Positions 47,452 through 58,160 are shown, numbered from the stretch's first letter. The stretch is 64,000 nt of DNA from Psychrobacter sp. I-STPA10 (GCF_021012795.1 NZ_VFYU01000012.1:1-64000), one strand, 5' to 3'. Numbers and translations: made by a program. Notes: a model not told the origin generated them from the letters alone.

Positions 47452-49317
47452 TTAATTGTCATTATTATAAGTACTTTTCTTACCTATACTATATATATTT
47501 TTATTAATTATTTTTAGATATACTAAAATTGCAGCAGCACCAACTAATAAAGATACTCCGAAAGTAATGAAAGTCACAGGACTTAAAATTCTAAGGTCTG
47601 GATTATTATATGTATAAAAATTTGTTCCAAAAACACCAATAGCGGATAGCAAGCTGGTAGCTAATATACCTAAAGCAGTAAACCATTTATTTTGTTGCTC
47701 TTGTAGAGCCTGTTTATTTTGTTCCAAGCGATAGGTTAATAAATTATTAATTTGTAAGATATCATCAGCCAATTCATTAGCTAGGCTATCATTACCAAAA
47801 GAATGTCGCCAGCGATTATAGAAATCATTATGTTGTGCTAATTGACTGGCTTGTGAGTAACGAAAATGTAAACGAAAACTTAACATTTCTCGACGTAGTT
47901 TTTCCAAGTTTATCACCGTATCTTCATTAGCAGATATAAGACTCACATTTGGACAAATATCACTAGTTAATTTAATCAAATAGTTAAACTCAAGATAACT
48001 TAATAACACCATAGGCAAGTAAGCATGACGAATAGTATCCTTGATAAACTGTTTGTTATGCTCTATAGCCATTTTTTGTTGATTATTATCTACCATATAC
48101 ATGGTATTAATAACTACTGCACCACCTTCAATACTATTACAGTGAGCAATATTAACAAATGGTAAATAAACCTTCTCTTCAATATTTTGCTTAGTAGGTA
48201 AATAATGGAAAGTATGCCGATGTGCTAAGGAGAAAGCCACCATACTAATTTTCTTTTTAATTATTTCAATATCACCATTTTGTAGGCTTATACCCATATT
48301 ATCAAAACGCAGAGCTGAATAGGTAAAAAATCGCCTTGGCTTTTCTCGTGCTATTACAGAAGGATTGTTTGATTGAGTAGTTGTAGAACACTCAGTACTT
48401 GCTACTTCTTGTTGACTGTTATTGGCTATAGATTGTCCAAGCAAATGATAAAATATATCAATTATTTGGCATTTATTTTGGGTTTGTTGAATGGGATCAC
48501 GATTCTTTTTAATTAAAAAACTAACATTATCTGAGTGTGCATCAGCATGTGCCATTACATGCACAAATTCTAAAATAGCTGGTGTTTGGTATTGTTTTAA
48601 AAAATGTTTATCAATACTTAGCTCTACAGTAAGTAGACCCTCACCAAAACTAAACAAATATAATCGTGGTTTTTGATTGTGTGAGCCATTTGTTGCTCGA
48701 CAAAAGCTAAAGGGGATATATGGTGTTTGCTCTTGGGACATACCCAGACGTGAAACAGCAGAACGGCTTAAATCTATTGCCATTCCCTTATCAAAACGTC
48801 CCAGACCGCCATCCAATAATTGCCAAGCCTCATCATTTAGTTCATAGCAATAAGATAATTCATGAGATTGTGCACTTAGCAGCTGGCGAATGTGTGGATA
48901 TAAATCTTCAGAGATTGCAGGTTGACACACCTGCCATAATGGTTGTGTTTTTAATTTCGCAATTTTTTGCTGTCTTTTTATCTGTCTTTGTCGTTTTTTG
49001 ACTTCTGGGTTATTGTTATCTGTATTCTCATCATTTGAATTATCCTCTTGCTCTTGTTCTTGCTCTATAGAGTCTGTTTCACTTATTATGGTGGGTAAGA
49101 TGGTATTTTCTAAATCTTGTAAGTCAAAGGCTTCTAAAAAGACTGGTAACTCCTGACTCAATAAGTTAGCAACTGTTTGTTGTTGCAGGTAACTATCTAC
49201 GAAGTCATGAATATTACCAGTAAAAGTAAAAGGATATACTAGATGCAAGGAAAACTCAGCAACTTGAGTAGCTTCTGTAAGCACTTGTTGTCGACTCTGC
49301 TCTACTGTTTCATTCAT
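47452..49317 (-). CDS. Unknown 621-aa protein with two C-terminal membrane segments
   Basis: I do not recognise a named family. The first ~95 residues are acidic. A highly charged linker (about 85-135, with QEQEQEDNSNDENTD and KKRQRQIKRQQKIAK) follows, then a globular region with EFVHVMAHADAHSDNVSFLI. A helical coiled-coil section leads into two transmembrane helices at about 545-565 and 580-605. The topology (long cytoplasmic part, coiled coil, then two helices with GVFGTNF between) recalls CorA-like membrane proteins, but the exact GMN motif is absent. It is on the same strand as the NTPase genes, 87 bases downstream. A membrane effector or anchor is one possible role. Confidence 0.6.
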   Translation of the reverse strand: MNETVEQSRQQVLTEATQVAEFSLHLVYPFTFTGNIHDFVDSYLQQQTVANLLSQELPVFLEAFDLQDLENTILPTIISETDSIEQEQEQEDNSNDENTDNNNPEVKKRQRQIKRQQKIAKLKTQPLWQVCQPAISEDLYPHIRQLLSAQSHELSYCYELNDEAWQLLDGGLGRFDKGMAIDLSRSAVSRLGMSQEQTPYIPFSFCRATNGSHNQKPRLYLFSFGEGLLTVELSIDKHFLKQYQTPAILEFVHVMAHADAHSDNVSFLIKKNRDPIQQTQNKCQIIDIFYHLLGQSIANNSQQEVASTECSTTTQSNNPSVIAREKPRRFFTYSALRFDNMGISLQNGDIEIIKKKISMVAFSLAHRHTFHYLPTKQNIEEKVYLPFVNIAHCNSIEGGAVVINTMYMVDNNQQKMAIEHNKQFIKDTIRHAYLPMVLLSYLEFNYLIKLTSDICPNVSLISANEDTVINLEKLRREMLSFRLHFRYSQASQLAQHNDFYNRWRHSFGNDSLANELADDILQINNLLTYRLEQNKQALQEQQNKWFTALGILATSLLSAIGVFGTNFYTYNNPDLRILSPVTFITFGVSLLVGAAAILVYLKIINKNIYSIGKKSTYNNDN

Positions 49318-49404
49318 AAGTTTATCTCTTTTATTTACTTAATAGATTTTAAAATATAGAAACATCACGATAATTGTTAATATAAGCTTTAATATAAATT
49401 TTCA

Positions 49405-52400
49405 CTAAACAATATTATAAAAAATTATTGCTATAAAAATAATGAAAAGTATTTTTTGCGTAATAGAAAATCCTATAAAAAAAACTTTATAATAGTCAGA
49501 AAAAGCATTCGAGAACTCTCTGTTCATCAATAAATAATTTCCTCTATGCAAAAATCCGTGTATTAATTGAGTTCTCCATTTTGATGAATAATATCTATTA
49601 TTGCCTTCAAATTTCCTTTTAAAATCTAAGGAAATTTCTATAGACTTATCACAATCATCTATTGCTTTTTTTGTTTTTCTTATTTGCCTATATAGTATTG
49701 CTCTATTTAGATAGGCTTGTATCAGCGTATTATGCCATTCTGGCAAGAAATTCTTTTCATGTATATTTTTCTTTAAATCTATAAGAATATCTATACTTTT
49801 ATTGCAGTCACTTAAAGCTTTATCATTATATCCTTGCCATATATAAAAAAGCCCTCTATTCATTAAAGATAATGATAAAATATAATCCCACTCTGGTTTA
49901 TAATTTATTTCTTTATATTTATTTTTTAACTTATAAAAAATTCTTATTGCTAAGTTTAAGTCAATAACTGCCTTTTTTAAACTATTATCCTTTTCAAAAG
50001 AAATGTGTGATTTTTTTCTATTAAATAAAAATAGAAGTTTTGCTAAAGAGCTGGTATTTCCTGCAAATAGCTTTGATCTGTTTATATAACAATACCCTAA
50101 ACTAGCTTTAAAGTCTGGAGTAAAATCAATATTATTTTGAAAACATAAATGCTCCAAACTTGTTTTTATACTTATAGACTCATTCAAGTCACTTATAGCT
50201 TTATCTCTCTCTGAAATATCTTCTAATAATAACCCCCTGTTGCTTAAATTAGTTGATAATTTTATTTTATACTGAATATCACCACTTCTCTCACATAATT
50301 CATAATATATATTTATTCCTTTGTTCATATAAAATAATGATTTTTTATAGTTGTTAAATCCACCAATGTATAAGCAACCCATATTACATAAAATCATTGC
50401 TAAAATATCTTCTTGCGATTCTATAAAATAATTATTGTCAAAGAAATATTTTTTATATTTAATACATAAATAATTATTTGATAATAAAAATTTTCTTAGC
50501 AAGAAGTTTTTATGTTTAATTTTTAGTTCTATGCATAGCTTAAGTGAAAACTGATAGTCAAATAAAGCAAGATTACTCTCGCCCATACTCTGATATAGAA
50601 GACCTCTACTATTAAAAATATTAGCTAGATCATTTTTCCACTTGTCTGGATATTGATTGTCATGTTTTTGTAATTCTAAATTTATATCAATAGCTCTATT
50701 ATAATTTTCTAAAGATTTTTCAACTTGATTTTGATCTTTATATAAATTACCTAGATTCATATATATAAGAGCCAAGTCATGTTGACATACTGCTGTGTAA
50801 CAACCTTCCTTAGATAAGTCTTTCTGTAACTCTAATGCTAACTCAATGGCTTGACTATAATCTGTTAATGCTTTATTGAATTTATTTTGCTCATGATATA
50901 AAAGACCTCTATTCATTAGCATCATTGCTAAACTATTTTTCCACTCATACTGCCACTCATTGTCTTGTAAGCTTTGATTACCCTCACTCTGTAGACAATA
51001 TAAATATAGATTAATCCATTCTAGAGCAGATTGATAATAATAGTTTGTATAATCATCACTATGTTTACTACCATATAAATTCAATAACTGATCATCATTG
51101 ATTATCTGCTGATAACAGCCAATAATTTCATCTTCTGTTATATATCCTTTATAATTACTCTGTTGTACATAATCACGCACCCTTTGAGCATGACTTAACA
51201 AATAACGTAACTGATATAGATTTTCATTGATATCCGTTGCTAATAAATCCCATTGCTCTTGCCATGTCCGATAAAATGGAATACTTAATCGCTCATGCCA
51301 TCTTTCTACCTCTCCGCCCCAATACTCATCGATAAACTCTCCTAATTCTTTTAGTCCTAAACGATAATGTGCTTGTTCTCCACTACGTTCTACTTTAAAT
51401 AAACTCTTCAGACTATATAGGGTAAATATCAGTTGACTTGACCAGATACCTGCTGGTTCTTCTAATAATCCTGCAATAGTAGCTAAGTCTAGCCCTCTCC
51501 AGTAAAGATTACCTACTTGCTCACTACTACCTGTTATGGTGGTGTCTTCTGTATCTCTAATAGTCATGGCACTGTTTTGAATATCAGCATCTGTCACCGC
51601 TGCTTGTTCACAGGCTGTGAGTAAGGTGAGTAAGTCTTGGATACGTTGAAATTGTTTACTTTCTTTACCTAATAGTATTTCTAGGTTTTGTAAGTAGTGT
51701 CCGTATAGTGCTTGCCCTTTTGGTAGTTGTTGCAGTTGTGATGGGGTTAGTTGTTGTTCTTGGATTAGGTTTATGAGTAGGCTAAAGTATAAGAATCTTT
51801 TTTCTGATTTTTCTAATAGGGTCGTAAATAAACTTGCTTTTTCTTCCTTATTAAATTTTTGTAGTTGTGTTTGTAGTTTGGCATTTAAGTATTGCCATAA
51901 TAGCTTTTGGTATTCTTTATGTTCTAGGTCTATTTGTATGCTATAACTACTGCTTAGTTGGTTGTCTAGTTGTGGTTGCATCCATGTAGGGCATTCTATT
52001 ATTGGTCGTGAGGTCAGTAATAGGTAGATACCTTCATTGAGCACAGCTAGGTCTTGGCTTTGCGGTAGTATGTCTAGAATACTGGTTTGGGTATGTTGGT
52101 TGTTGGGGTCAGGCTTTCCGATTTCATCTAAGCCATCAATGGCGATGAGTAGTCGATGGGTATGTCTTTGTGGACTAATATTCCACCATTGGTTTAGCCA
52201 GTTGATTAGGGCTAGGTGTCCTTGTTTTAGGTCTATTTGTGGTAAGGCTTGTGTACCACTGGTCAGATTGAAGGCTGTTTTTAGTTGTCCATTAATGCTT
52301 TCTATAAGGTGGTGAGCAAAGTAGCGAAATTCCCGCCGTATGTGAAATTTGATAGCGATTAGTGAGTCTATTGCTGGATTGTTATCCATCTGACTGCCAA

Positions 52401-53682
52401 TACTGTGTACAAAGATACTTTTACCTATGTGGGCAGGGGCTTGTAACCACATGAGCCCTTGATCTTGGTCGTCAATGAAGTTGGTGAGTGCTTGATATAG
52501 GTATTGAGGATATAGATAATCTGCTTCTAAGGATTTTGATTCTAGTAAGTCTACGATGCTTTGATTAAGAGCGTGTTGCTGTAGGTTATTGTCTTCATCG
52601 GCTATGTGCTCTAGGTTAATTTGTTCTAGTATGTTGCTTAGTGGTTGTGCTTCGTGTTTAGCAAGTCGTATCCGATGTCCTGATAGGTAGTCTAGGTGAT
52701 AAAATCCTTGTTTGCCATAGCTGTCATAAATAAAGATGTCTTGTAAGTGGCATTTACGACAGGTATGGATGTGGATATAGGGGCTTAGGAGAATGTCTAT
52801 ATTATGCTTTGTGTCATTAAAGTTAAGGTATAGGTTCTGTTTACTAATATGATGTGCAGTAATGCTTTGCGGAGTTAGCTTATCATGACGTTGTCTAATA
52901 CTTTCACTGCCAATTAATGGACTGATTATGTTGTCAAGATTGTCTGGGTCTTGGGTGTATAATGTAGTATGTTTCCATGGATTGTTATCTATGAGTATGC
53001 GATGCAGTTGTTCAAGCCTTTGTGCAAAGTCTTCCCATAGTTCTTGTGTCTGTAATCTTAATGCACCATGTCCTATTTCGTCATTACGCCAACTGACCAT
53101 GTCATTCAGTAGCCTATAGGCAGCACTTTGTCTTGGATTATAAAGCCATGTAGCAAGTTGTTGTCCCAGTCCATAGTTTGCTGTTTGACTATCTAAAATG
53201 GCTCTGGCATTGTTACGCATCATCCCCATCCAATGACCTAAGCTTAATGCTGCAAATAGCTTTTGATTCATTTCTTGTGGGTCAAAGTTGGGATCGGTAT
53301 GCTGAAGCCATTGGTGCATGCTGATGGTGGTAAATTTAATGACAACTTCTATGATATCTTTGAGTTGCAAAATGGCAGTGATAAAGGTGCCTTCATCTAA
53401 AATGGTTTGCAATCGATGGTATTCATGAGCAATAGGGGCTGGCCAATTATTCAGGATTTCTTTTTGCCATAGTTCACTGTTTGCTAAGCTTTTACAAAAG
53501 TCTTTTTCATTTATTATTTTATCTTCATTTGCGCTTAATATTTTATTCTCAGAGGCAGTTTGTATGGAAGCATTCCATTGATGTTTACAGTCTTCACATT
53601 TGTATTCTTGCCTTTTGTTTGACCAAGTTGTGTCATCGCTTTGACAATTAGGGCAAATCCTATCAATAGATTGGTTTGACAT
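49405..53682 (-). CDS. STAND-like NTPase with zinc ribbon and TPR tail, copy A
   Basis: A 1425-residue protein. An N-terminal zinc ribbon has C10-x2-C13 and C29-x2-C32. A helical domain (about 60-260) is followed by a second Cys/His cluster (HTCRKCHL, about 305) and an NTPase with P-loop APAHIGKS (about 415-423), Walker B LLIAIDGLDE (about 508-517) and the sensor-like LLTSRPI. These are typical of STAND (NLR-like) switches. From about residue 930 come many TPR-type units (LAMMLMNRGLLYHEQNKFNK and ANIFNSRGLLYQSMGESNL). The last 25 residues are hydrophobic (FFIGFSITQKILFIIFIAII), a likely membrane anchor. AAGGAAAT precedes the ATG. Its core is nearly identical to that of the upstream paralogue. 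Confidence 0.85.
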   Translation of the reverse strand: MSNQSIDRICPNCQSDDTTWSNKRQEYKCEDCKHQWNASIQTASENKILSANEDKIINEKDFCKSLANSELWQKEILNNWPAPIAHEYHRLQTILDEGTFITAILQLKDIIEVVIKFTTISMHQWLQHTDPNFDPQEMNQKLFAALSLGHWMGMMRNNARAILDSQTANYGLGQQLATWLYNPRQSAAYRLLNDMVSWRNDEIGHGALRLQTQELWEDFAQRLEQLHRILIDNNPWKHTTLYTQDPDNLDNIISPLIGSESIRQRHDKLTPQSITAHHISKQNLYLNFNDTKHNIDILLSPYIHIHTCRKCHLQDIFIYDSYGKQGFYHLDYLSGHRIRLAKHEAQPLSNILEQINLEHIADEDNNLQQHALNQSIVDLLESKSLEADYLYPQYLYQALTNFIDDQDQGLMWLQAPAHIGKSIFVHSIGSQMDNNPAIDSLIAIKFHIRREFRYFAHHLIESINGQLKTAFNLTSGTQALPQIDLKQGHLALINWLNQWWNISPQRHTHRLLIAIDGLDEIGKPDPNNQHTQTSILDILPQSQDLAVLNEGIYLLLTSRPIIECPTWMQPQLDNQLSSSYSIQIDLEHKEYQKLLWQYLNAKLQTQLQKFNKEEKASLFTTLLEKSEKRFLYFSLLINLIQEQQLTPSQLQQLPKGQALYGHYLQNLEILLGKESKQFQRIQDLLTLLTACEQAAVTDADIQNSAMTIRDTEDTTITGSSEQVGNLYWRGLDLATIAGLLEEPAGIWSSQLIFTLYSLKSLFKVERSGEQAHYRLGLKELGEFIDEYWGGEVERWHERLSIPFYRTWQEQWDLLATDINENLYQLRYLLSHAQRVRDYVQQSNYKGYITEDEIIGCYQQIINDDQLLNLYGSKHSDDYTNYYYQSALEWINLYLYCLQSEGNQSLQDNEWQYEWKNSLAMMLMNRGLLYHEQNKFNKALTDYSQAIELALELQKDLSKEGCYTAVCQHDLALIYMNLGNLYKDQNQVEKSLENYNRAIDINLELQKHDNQYPDKWKNDLANIFNSRGLLYQSMGESNLALFDYQFSLKLCIELKIKHKNFLLRKFLLSNNYLCIKYKKYFFDNNYFIESQEDILAMILCNMGCLYIGGFNNYKKSLFYMNKGINIYYELCERSGDIQYKIKLSTNLSNRGLLLEDISERDKAISDLNESISIKTSLEHLCFQNNIDFTPDFKASLGYCYINRSKLFAGNTSSLAKLLFLFNRKKSHISFEKDNSLKKAVIDLNLAIRIFYKLKNKYKEINYKPEWDYILSLSLMNRGLFYIWQGYNDKALSDCNKSIDILIDLKKNIHEKNFLPEWHNTLIQAYLNRAILYRQIRKTKKAIDDCDKSIEISLDFKRKFEGNNRYYSSKWRTQLIHGFLHRGNYLLMNREFSNAFSDYYKVFFIGFSITQKILFIIFIAIIFYNIV
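51173..53588 (-). repeat. 2.4-kb direct repeat, copy A (core of the STAND NTPase)
   Basis: This block matches 55651-58066 at an offset of 4478 bases with no difference that I could find by eye along the compared lines. Identity begins at TCACGCACCCTTTGAGC on the tail side and ends around the codons after the second zinc-ribbon cysteine pair. Beyond both ends the genes diverge. Recent duplication or gene conversion is implied. Confidence 0.85.
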
Positions 53683-53693
53683 TTTATTTCCTT

Positions 53694-56600
53694 TTAAGTA
53701 TTTATTAAGGATTTAAGTTTATCAAGCCATTGTATTTCATCAGTAGTTAATTGCTCTGTTGCATAGGTAGATTCAATATTAGCAATAAGTATTTTGGTAG
53801 ATTGGTTAAGCTTATCTGTTATTTGTTCATCATGTAAATTTAGCATTTCATGTAGGCGATGTTGCAGTTCCAGTAAACGTGATAGATACTCTTGTTTACT
53901 TTGTTTAATAACTAGTTCCACTAAGATCTGCCTAGCTTGTTCTAAATCCTGTTGCATAGCCGGAATATTTTCAAGTTCTTTATGAACTAAACTACGTAAC
54001 ATCAAAACCTCTATTAAATCATTTTTCCATCTAAAAGAATAGATACTTTTACCAGACAGTAAGTTATATAAGTCTTTATATAAATTTATCGCTTGGCTAT
54101 AATAATCAAGTGCCTTTTTATAATTTTTTTCTTCAATTTTAATATAATTTCCACGTTTTACTAATAAATCTATTATATTATTTTTCCAGTTATCAAGAGA
54201 GTCAATATCTTCTTCTAAAGTTCTTTCTAACTTTTCATATAACACTAAGTATTTTTCTATATCATTATAATAATTTATATTTTCTGACTTTTTAAGACTT
54301 AGTAATAATACTTGATTTACTAGTAAATTATTGAATGTATGATTCCAATCTAATGAGTAATTATCATCACTAATTTTATTATATAAATCTTTAGACAATT
54401 CAATAGATTCATTATAATTTTCTAAAGTTCTTTTATCATTTCCCATCAAATAAAATAATGATCCTCTATTCATAATACAGTTTGCTAAGGAGTTTTGCCA
54501 TTTTGGTAAGTAATTAATTGTATTATGCAACTTATCATATAAATTCTTTGAAAGAGCAATGGCACGATTATAGTCTTCTAATGCATATGTATATTTCCCC
54601 ATAATTGTATATAACTTTCCACGATTTTTTAGTATATCAATAAAATCACTTTGCCACTTGGGTGAATAATTACCCAAGGGATTAAGTTCAAAATACAACT
54701 CTTCACGCAATCTTACTGAGATATTGAAGTCATTAAGAGCTGAAACGTAATCACATTTCTTTTCTAGAAGACTACCTCGATTATTTAAAACTCGTGCCAA
54801 ATTATTTTTCCATTTTCTTTGATATTTTTTGCTATATTTTAATCTTTCATATAAATCCTTACGTAAAACTACTGCAAAATTATAATCTTCTAATGCTAGA
54901 TCAAACTTTCTATAATTTCTAAATAGATTACCTCTATTATTTAAAACACTTGCTAAATCATCTTGATATTTATCAGAATCTCTATTTAAAAATTCTTTAT
55001 TTTTATATATATTTTTCCTTAAAAAAATAGCTTTATTATAGTCAGATAATGCCATTTGATAATTTCTTTGACTTTTAAACAAGTTTCCACGATTATTCAA
55101 TACCATCGCTAAAGAGTTCTGGGAAAAATATAAATCACTACTTTTTCTATTGAATACTTGGCATAGATGCTCTTGTAGTGAAACTGCATAATTATAATCA
55201 TTAATAGCAGATATTAAATCTCCAATAGATCTTAATAAATTACCACGTCTAACTAAAGTTCCTACTAAATTATCTTTCCACACTGAAGTTATAGATTCTT
55301 CTTTTTCTGATTTTTTTTGCAAATTTTTAAGTAATAAAATAGATTTATTATAATTAACTAAAGCTAAATTACTATCTCCAAGTGTTCTTATTAACTGTCC
55401 TCGTCTCATTAATGCCTCTGCAATGCTATTTATTTTTTTATTATCACTTATATCATTTTCACTCTGTAGACAATATAAATATAGATTAATCCATTCTAAA
55501 GCAGATAGATAATAAGAAGCTTTGTTATCTAATTCATACTTCTTATAATAAGTCTTCAATAAATCCTCATCATTTATAATTAATAGAAAATATTCGTCAA
55601 TATAATTACCTTTGAAATCTTGTTTATCATTTAATTGTTTGAATGTTAATTCACGCACCCTTTGAGCATGACTTAACAAATAACGTAACTGATATAGATT
55701 TTCATTGATATCCGTTGCTAATAAATCCCATTGCTCTTGCCATGTCCGATAAAATGGAATACTTAATCGCTCATGCCATCTTTCTACCTCTCCGCCCCAA
55801 TACTCATCGATAAACTCTCCTAATTCTTTTAGTCCTAAACGATAATGTGCTTGTTCTCCACTACGTTCTACTTTAAATAAACTCTTCAGACTATATAGGG
55901 TAAATATCAGTTGACTTGACCAGATACCTGCTGGTTCTTCTAATAATCCTGCAATAGTAGCTAAGTCTAGCCCTCTCCAGTAAAGATTACCTACTTGCTC
56001 ACTACTACCTGTTATGGTGGTGTCTTCTGTATCTCTAATAGTCATGGCACTGTTTTGAATATCAGCATCTGTCACCGCTGCTTGTTCACAGGCTGTGAGT
56101 AAGGTGAGTAAGTCTTGGATACGTTGAAATTGTTTACTTTCTTTACCTAATAGTATTTCTAGGTTTTGTAAGTAGTGTCCGTATAGTGCTTGCCCTTTTG
56201 GTAGTTGTTGCAGTTGTGATGGGGTTAGTTGTTGTTCTTGGATTAGGTTTATGAGTAGGCTAAAGTATAAGAATCTTTTTTCTGATTTTTCTAATAGGGT
56301 CGTAAATAAACTTGCTTTTTCTTCCTTATTAAATTTTTGTAGTTGTGTTTGTAGTTTGGCATTTAAGTATTGCCATAATAGCTTTTGGTATTCTTTATGT
56401 TCTAGGTCTATTTGTATGCTATAACTACTGCTTAGTTGGTTGTCTAGTTGTGGTTGCATCCATGTAGGGCATTCTATTATTGGTCGTGAGGTCAGTAATA
56501 GGTAGATACCTTCATTGAGCACAGCTAGGTCTTGGCTTTGCGGTAGTATGTCTAGAATACTGGTTTGGGTATGTTGGTTGTTGGGGTCAGGCTTTCCGAT

Positions 56601-58160
56601 TTCATCTAAGCCATCAATGGCGATGAGTAGTCGATGGGTATGTCTTTGTGGACTAATATTCCACCATTGGTTTAGCCAGTTGATTAGGGCTAGGTGTCCT
56701 TGTTTTAGGTCTATTTGTGGTAAGGCTTGTGTACCACTGGTCAGATTGAAGGCTGTTTTTAGTTGTCCATTAATGCTTTCTATAAGGTGGTGAGCAAAGT
56801 AGCGAAATTCCCGCCGTATGTGAAATTTGATAGCGATTAGTGAGTCTATTGCTGGATTGTTATCCATCTGACTGCCAATACTGTGTACAAAGATACTTTT
56901 ACCTATGTGGGCAGGGGCTTGTAACCACATGAGCCCTTGATCTTGGTCGTCAATGAAGTTGGTGAGTGCTTGATATAGGTATTGAGGATATAGATAATCT
57001 GCTTCTAAGGATTTTGATTCTAGTAAGTCTACGATGCTTTGATTAAGAGCGTGTTGCTGTAGGTTATTGTCTTCATCGGCTATGTGCTCTAGGTTAATTT
57101 GTTCTAGTATGTTGCTTAGTGGTTGTGCTTCGTGTTTAGCAAGTCGTATCCGATGTCCTGATAGGTAGTCTAGGTGATAAAATCCTTGTTTGCCATAGCT
57201 GTCATAAATAAAGATGTCTTGTAAGTGGCATTTACGACAGGTATGGATGTGGATATAGGGGCTTAGGAGAATGTCTATATTATGCTTTGTGTCATTAAAG
57301 TTAAGGTATAGGTTCTGTTTACTAATATGATGTGCAGTAATGCTTTGCGGAGTTAGCTTATCATGACGTTGTCTAATACTTTCACTGCCAATTAATGGAC
57401 TGATTATGTTGTCAAGATTGTCTGGGTCTTGGGTGTATAATGTAGTATGTTTCCATGGATTGTTATCTATGAGTATGCGATGCAGTTGTTCAAGCCTTTG
57501 TGCAAAGTCTTCCCATAGTTCTTGTGTCTGTAATCTTAATGCACCATGTCCTATTTCGTCATTACGCCAACTGACCATGTCATTCAGTAGCCTATAGGCA
57601 GCACTTTGTCTTGGATTATAAAGCCATGTAGCAAGTTGTTGTCCCAGTCCATAGTTTGCTGTTTGACTATCTAAAATGGCTCTGGCATTGTTACGCATCA
57701 TCCCCATCCAATGACCTAAGCTTAATGCTGCAAATAGCTTTTGATTCATTTCTTGTGGGTCAAAGTTGGGATCGGTATGCTGAAGCCATTGGTGCATGCT
57801 GATGGTGGTAAATTTAATGACAACTTCTATGATATCTTTGAGTTGCAAAATGGCAGTGATAAAGGTGCCTTCATCTAAAATGGTTTGCAATCGATGGTAT
57901 TCATGAGCAATAGGGGCTGGCCAATTATTCAGGATTTCTTTTTGCCATAGTTCACTGTTTGCTAAGCTTTTACAAAAGTCTTTTTCATTTATTATTTTAT
58001 CTTCATTTGCGCTTAATATTTTATTCTCAGAGGCAGTTTGTATGGAAGCATTCCATTGATGTTCACAGTCTTCACATGTGTATTGTTGTCTTTTAGTAGA
58101 TAAAACTGTGTCATCGCTTTGACAATTGGGGCAGATGCTATCAATAGATTGATTTGGCAT
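53694..58160 (-). CDS. STAND-like NTPase with zinc ribbon and TPR tail, copy B
   Basis: A 1488-residue paralogue of the downstream gene. The zinc ribbon has the same cysteines but a diverged sequence (CPNCQSDDTVLSTKRQQYTC). From about residue 33 to 837 the two proteins read the same, including P-loop, Walker B and sensor. After the shared SHAQRVR the tails differ. Here about ten TPR units follow, such as LAMVLNNRGNLFKSQRNYQM and LASVLNNRGNLFRNYRKFDL, of about 50 residues each, and the end is a charged coiled coil (DLEQARQILVELVIKQSKQE) rather than a membrane helix. STAND proteins oligomerise on ligand sensing by the repeat tail. AAGGAAAT precedes the ATG; the gap to copy A is 11 bases. Confidence 0.87.
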   Translation of the reverse strand: MPNQSIDSICPNCQSDDTVLSTKRQQYTCEDCEHQWNASIQTASENKILSANEDKIINEKDFCKSLANSELWQKEILNNWPAPIAHEYHRLQTILDEGTFITAILQLKDIIEVVIKFTTISMHQWLQHTDPNFDPQEMNQKLFAALSLGHWMGMMRNNARAILDSQTANYGLGQQLATWLYNPRQSAAYRLLNDMVSWRNDEIGHGALRLQTQELWEDFAQRLEQLHRILIDNNPWKHTTLYTQDPDNLDNIISPLIGSESIRQRHDKLTPQSITAHHISKQNLYLNFNDTKHNIDILLSPYIHIHTCRKCHLQDIFIYDSYGKQGFYHLDYLSGHRIRLAKHEAQPLSNILEQINLEHIADEDNNLQQHALNQSIVDLLESKSLEADYLYPQYLYQALTNFIDDQDQGLMWLQAPAHIGKSIFVHSIGSQMDNNPAIDSLIAIKFHIRREFRYFAHHLIESINGQLKTAFNLTSGTQALPQIDLKQGHLALINWLNQWWNISPQRHTHRLLIAIDGLDEIGKPDPNNQHTQTSILDILPQSQDLAVLNEGIYLLLTSRPIIECPTWMQPQLDNQLSSSYSIQIDLEHKEYQKLLWQYLNAKLQTQLQKFNKEEKASLFTTLLEKSEKRFLYFSLLINLIQEQQLTPSQLQQLPKGQALYGHYLQNLEILLGKESKQFQRIQDLLTLLTACEQAAVTDADIQNSAMTIRDTEDTTITGSSEQVGNLYWRGLDLATIAGLLEEPAGIWSSQLIFTLYSLKSLFKVERSGEQAHYRLGLKELGEFIDEYWGGEVERWHERLSIPFYRTWQEQWDLLATDINENLYQLRYLLSHAQRVRELTFKQLNDKQDFKGNYIDEYFLLIINDEDLLKTYYKKYELDNKASYYLSALEWINLYLYCLQSENDISDNKKINSIAEALMRRGQLIRTLGDSNLALVNYNKSILLLKNLQKKSEKEESITSVWKDNLVGTLVRRGNLLRSIGDLISAINDYNYAVSLQEHLCQVFNRKSSDLYFSQNSLAMVLNNRGNLFKSQRNYQMALSDYNKAIFLRKNIYKNKEFLNRDSDKYQDDLASVLNNRGNLFRNYRKFDLALEDYNFAVVLRKDLYERLKYSKKYQRKWKNNLARVLNNRGSLLEKKCDYVSALNDFNISVRLREELYFELNPLGNYSPKWQSDFIDILKNRGKLYTIMGKYTYALEDYNRAIALSKNLYDKLHNTINYLPKWQNSLANCIMNRGSLFYLMGNDKRTLENYNESIELSKDLYNKISDDNYSLDWNHTFNNLLVNQVLLLSLKKSENINYYNDIEKYLVLYEKLERTLEEDIDSLDNWKNNIIDLLVKRGNYIKIEEKNYKKALDYYSQAINLYKDLYNLLSGKSIYSFRWKNDLIEVLMLRSLVHKELENIPAMQQDLEQARQILVELVIKQSKQEYLSRLLELQHRLHEMLNLHDEQITDKLNQSTKILIANIESTYATEQLTTDEIQWLDKLKSLINT
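55651..58066 (-). repeat. 2.4-kb direct repeat, copy B (core of the STAND NTPase)
   Basis: Second copy of the block at 51173-53588. Even the out-of-frame open stretches on the other strand are the same in both, which shows that the synonymous positions are conserved too. The zinc ribbon next to it and the TPR tail on the other side differ between the genes. Confidence 0.85.

Noticed and set aside
52037..52315. 92-codon open frame present identically at 52037 and 56515
   Set aside because: It is the antisense shadow of the duplicated NTPase core; identity only reflects the 2.4-kb repeat.
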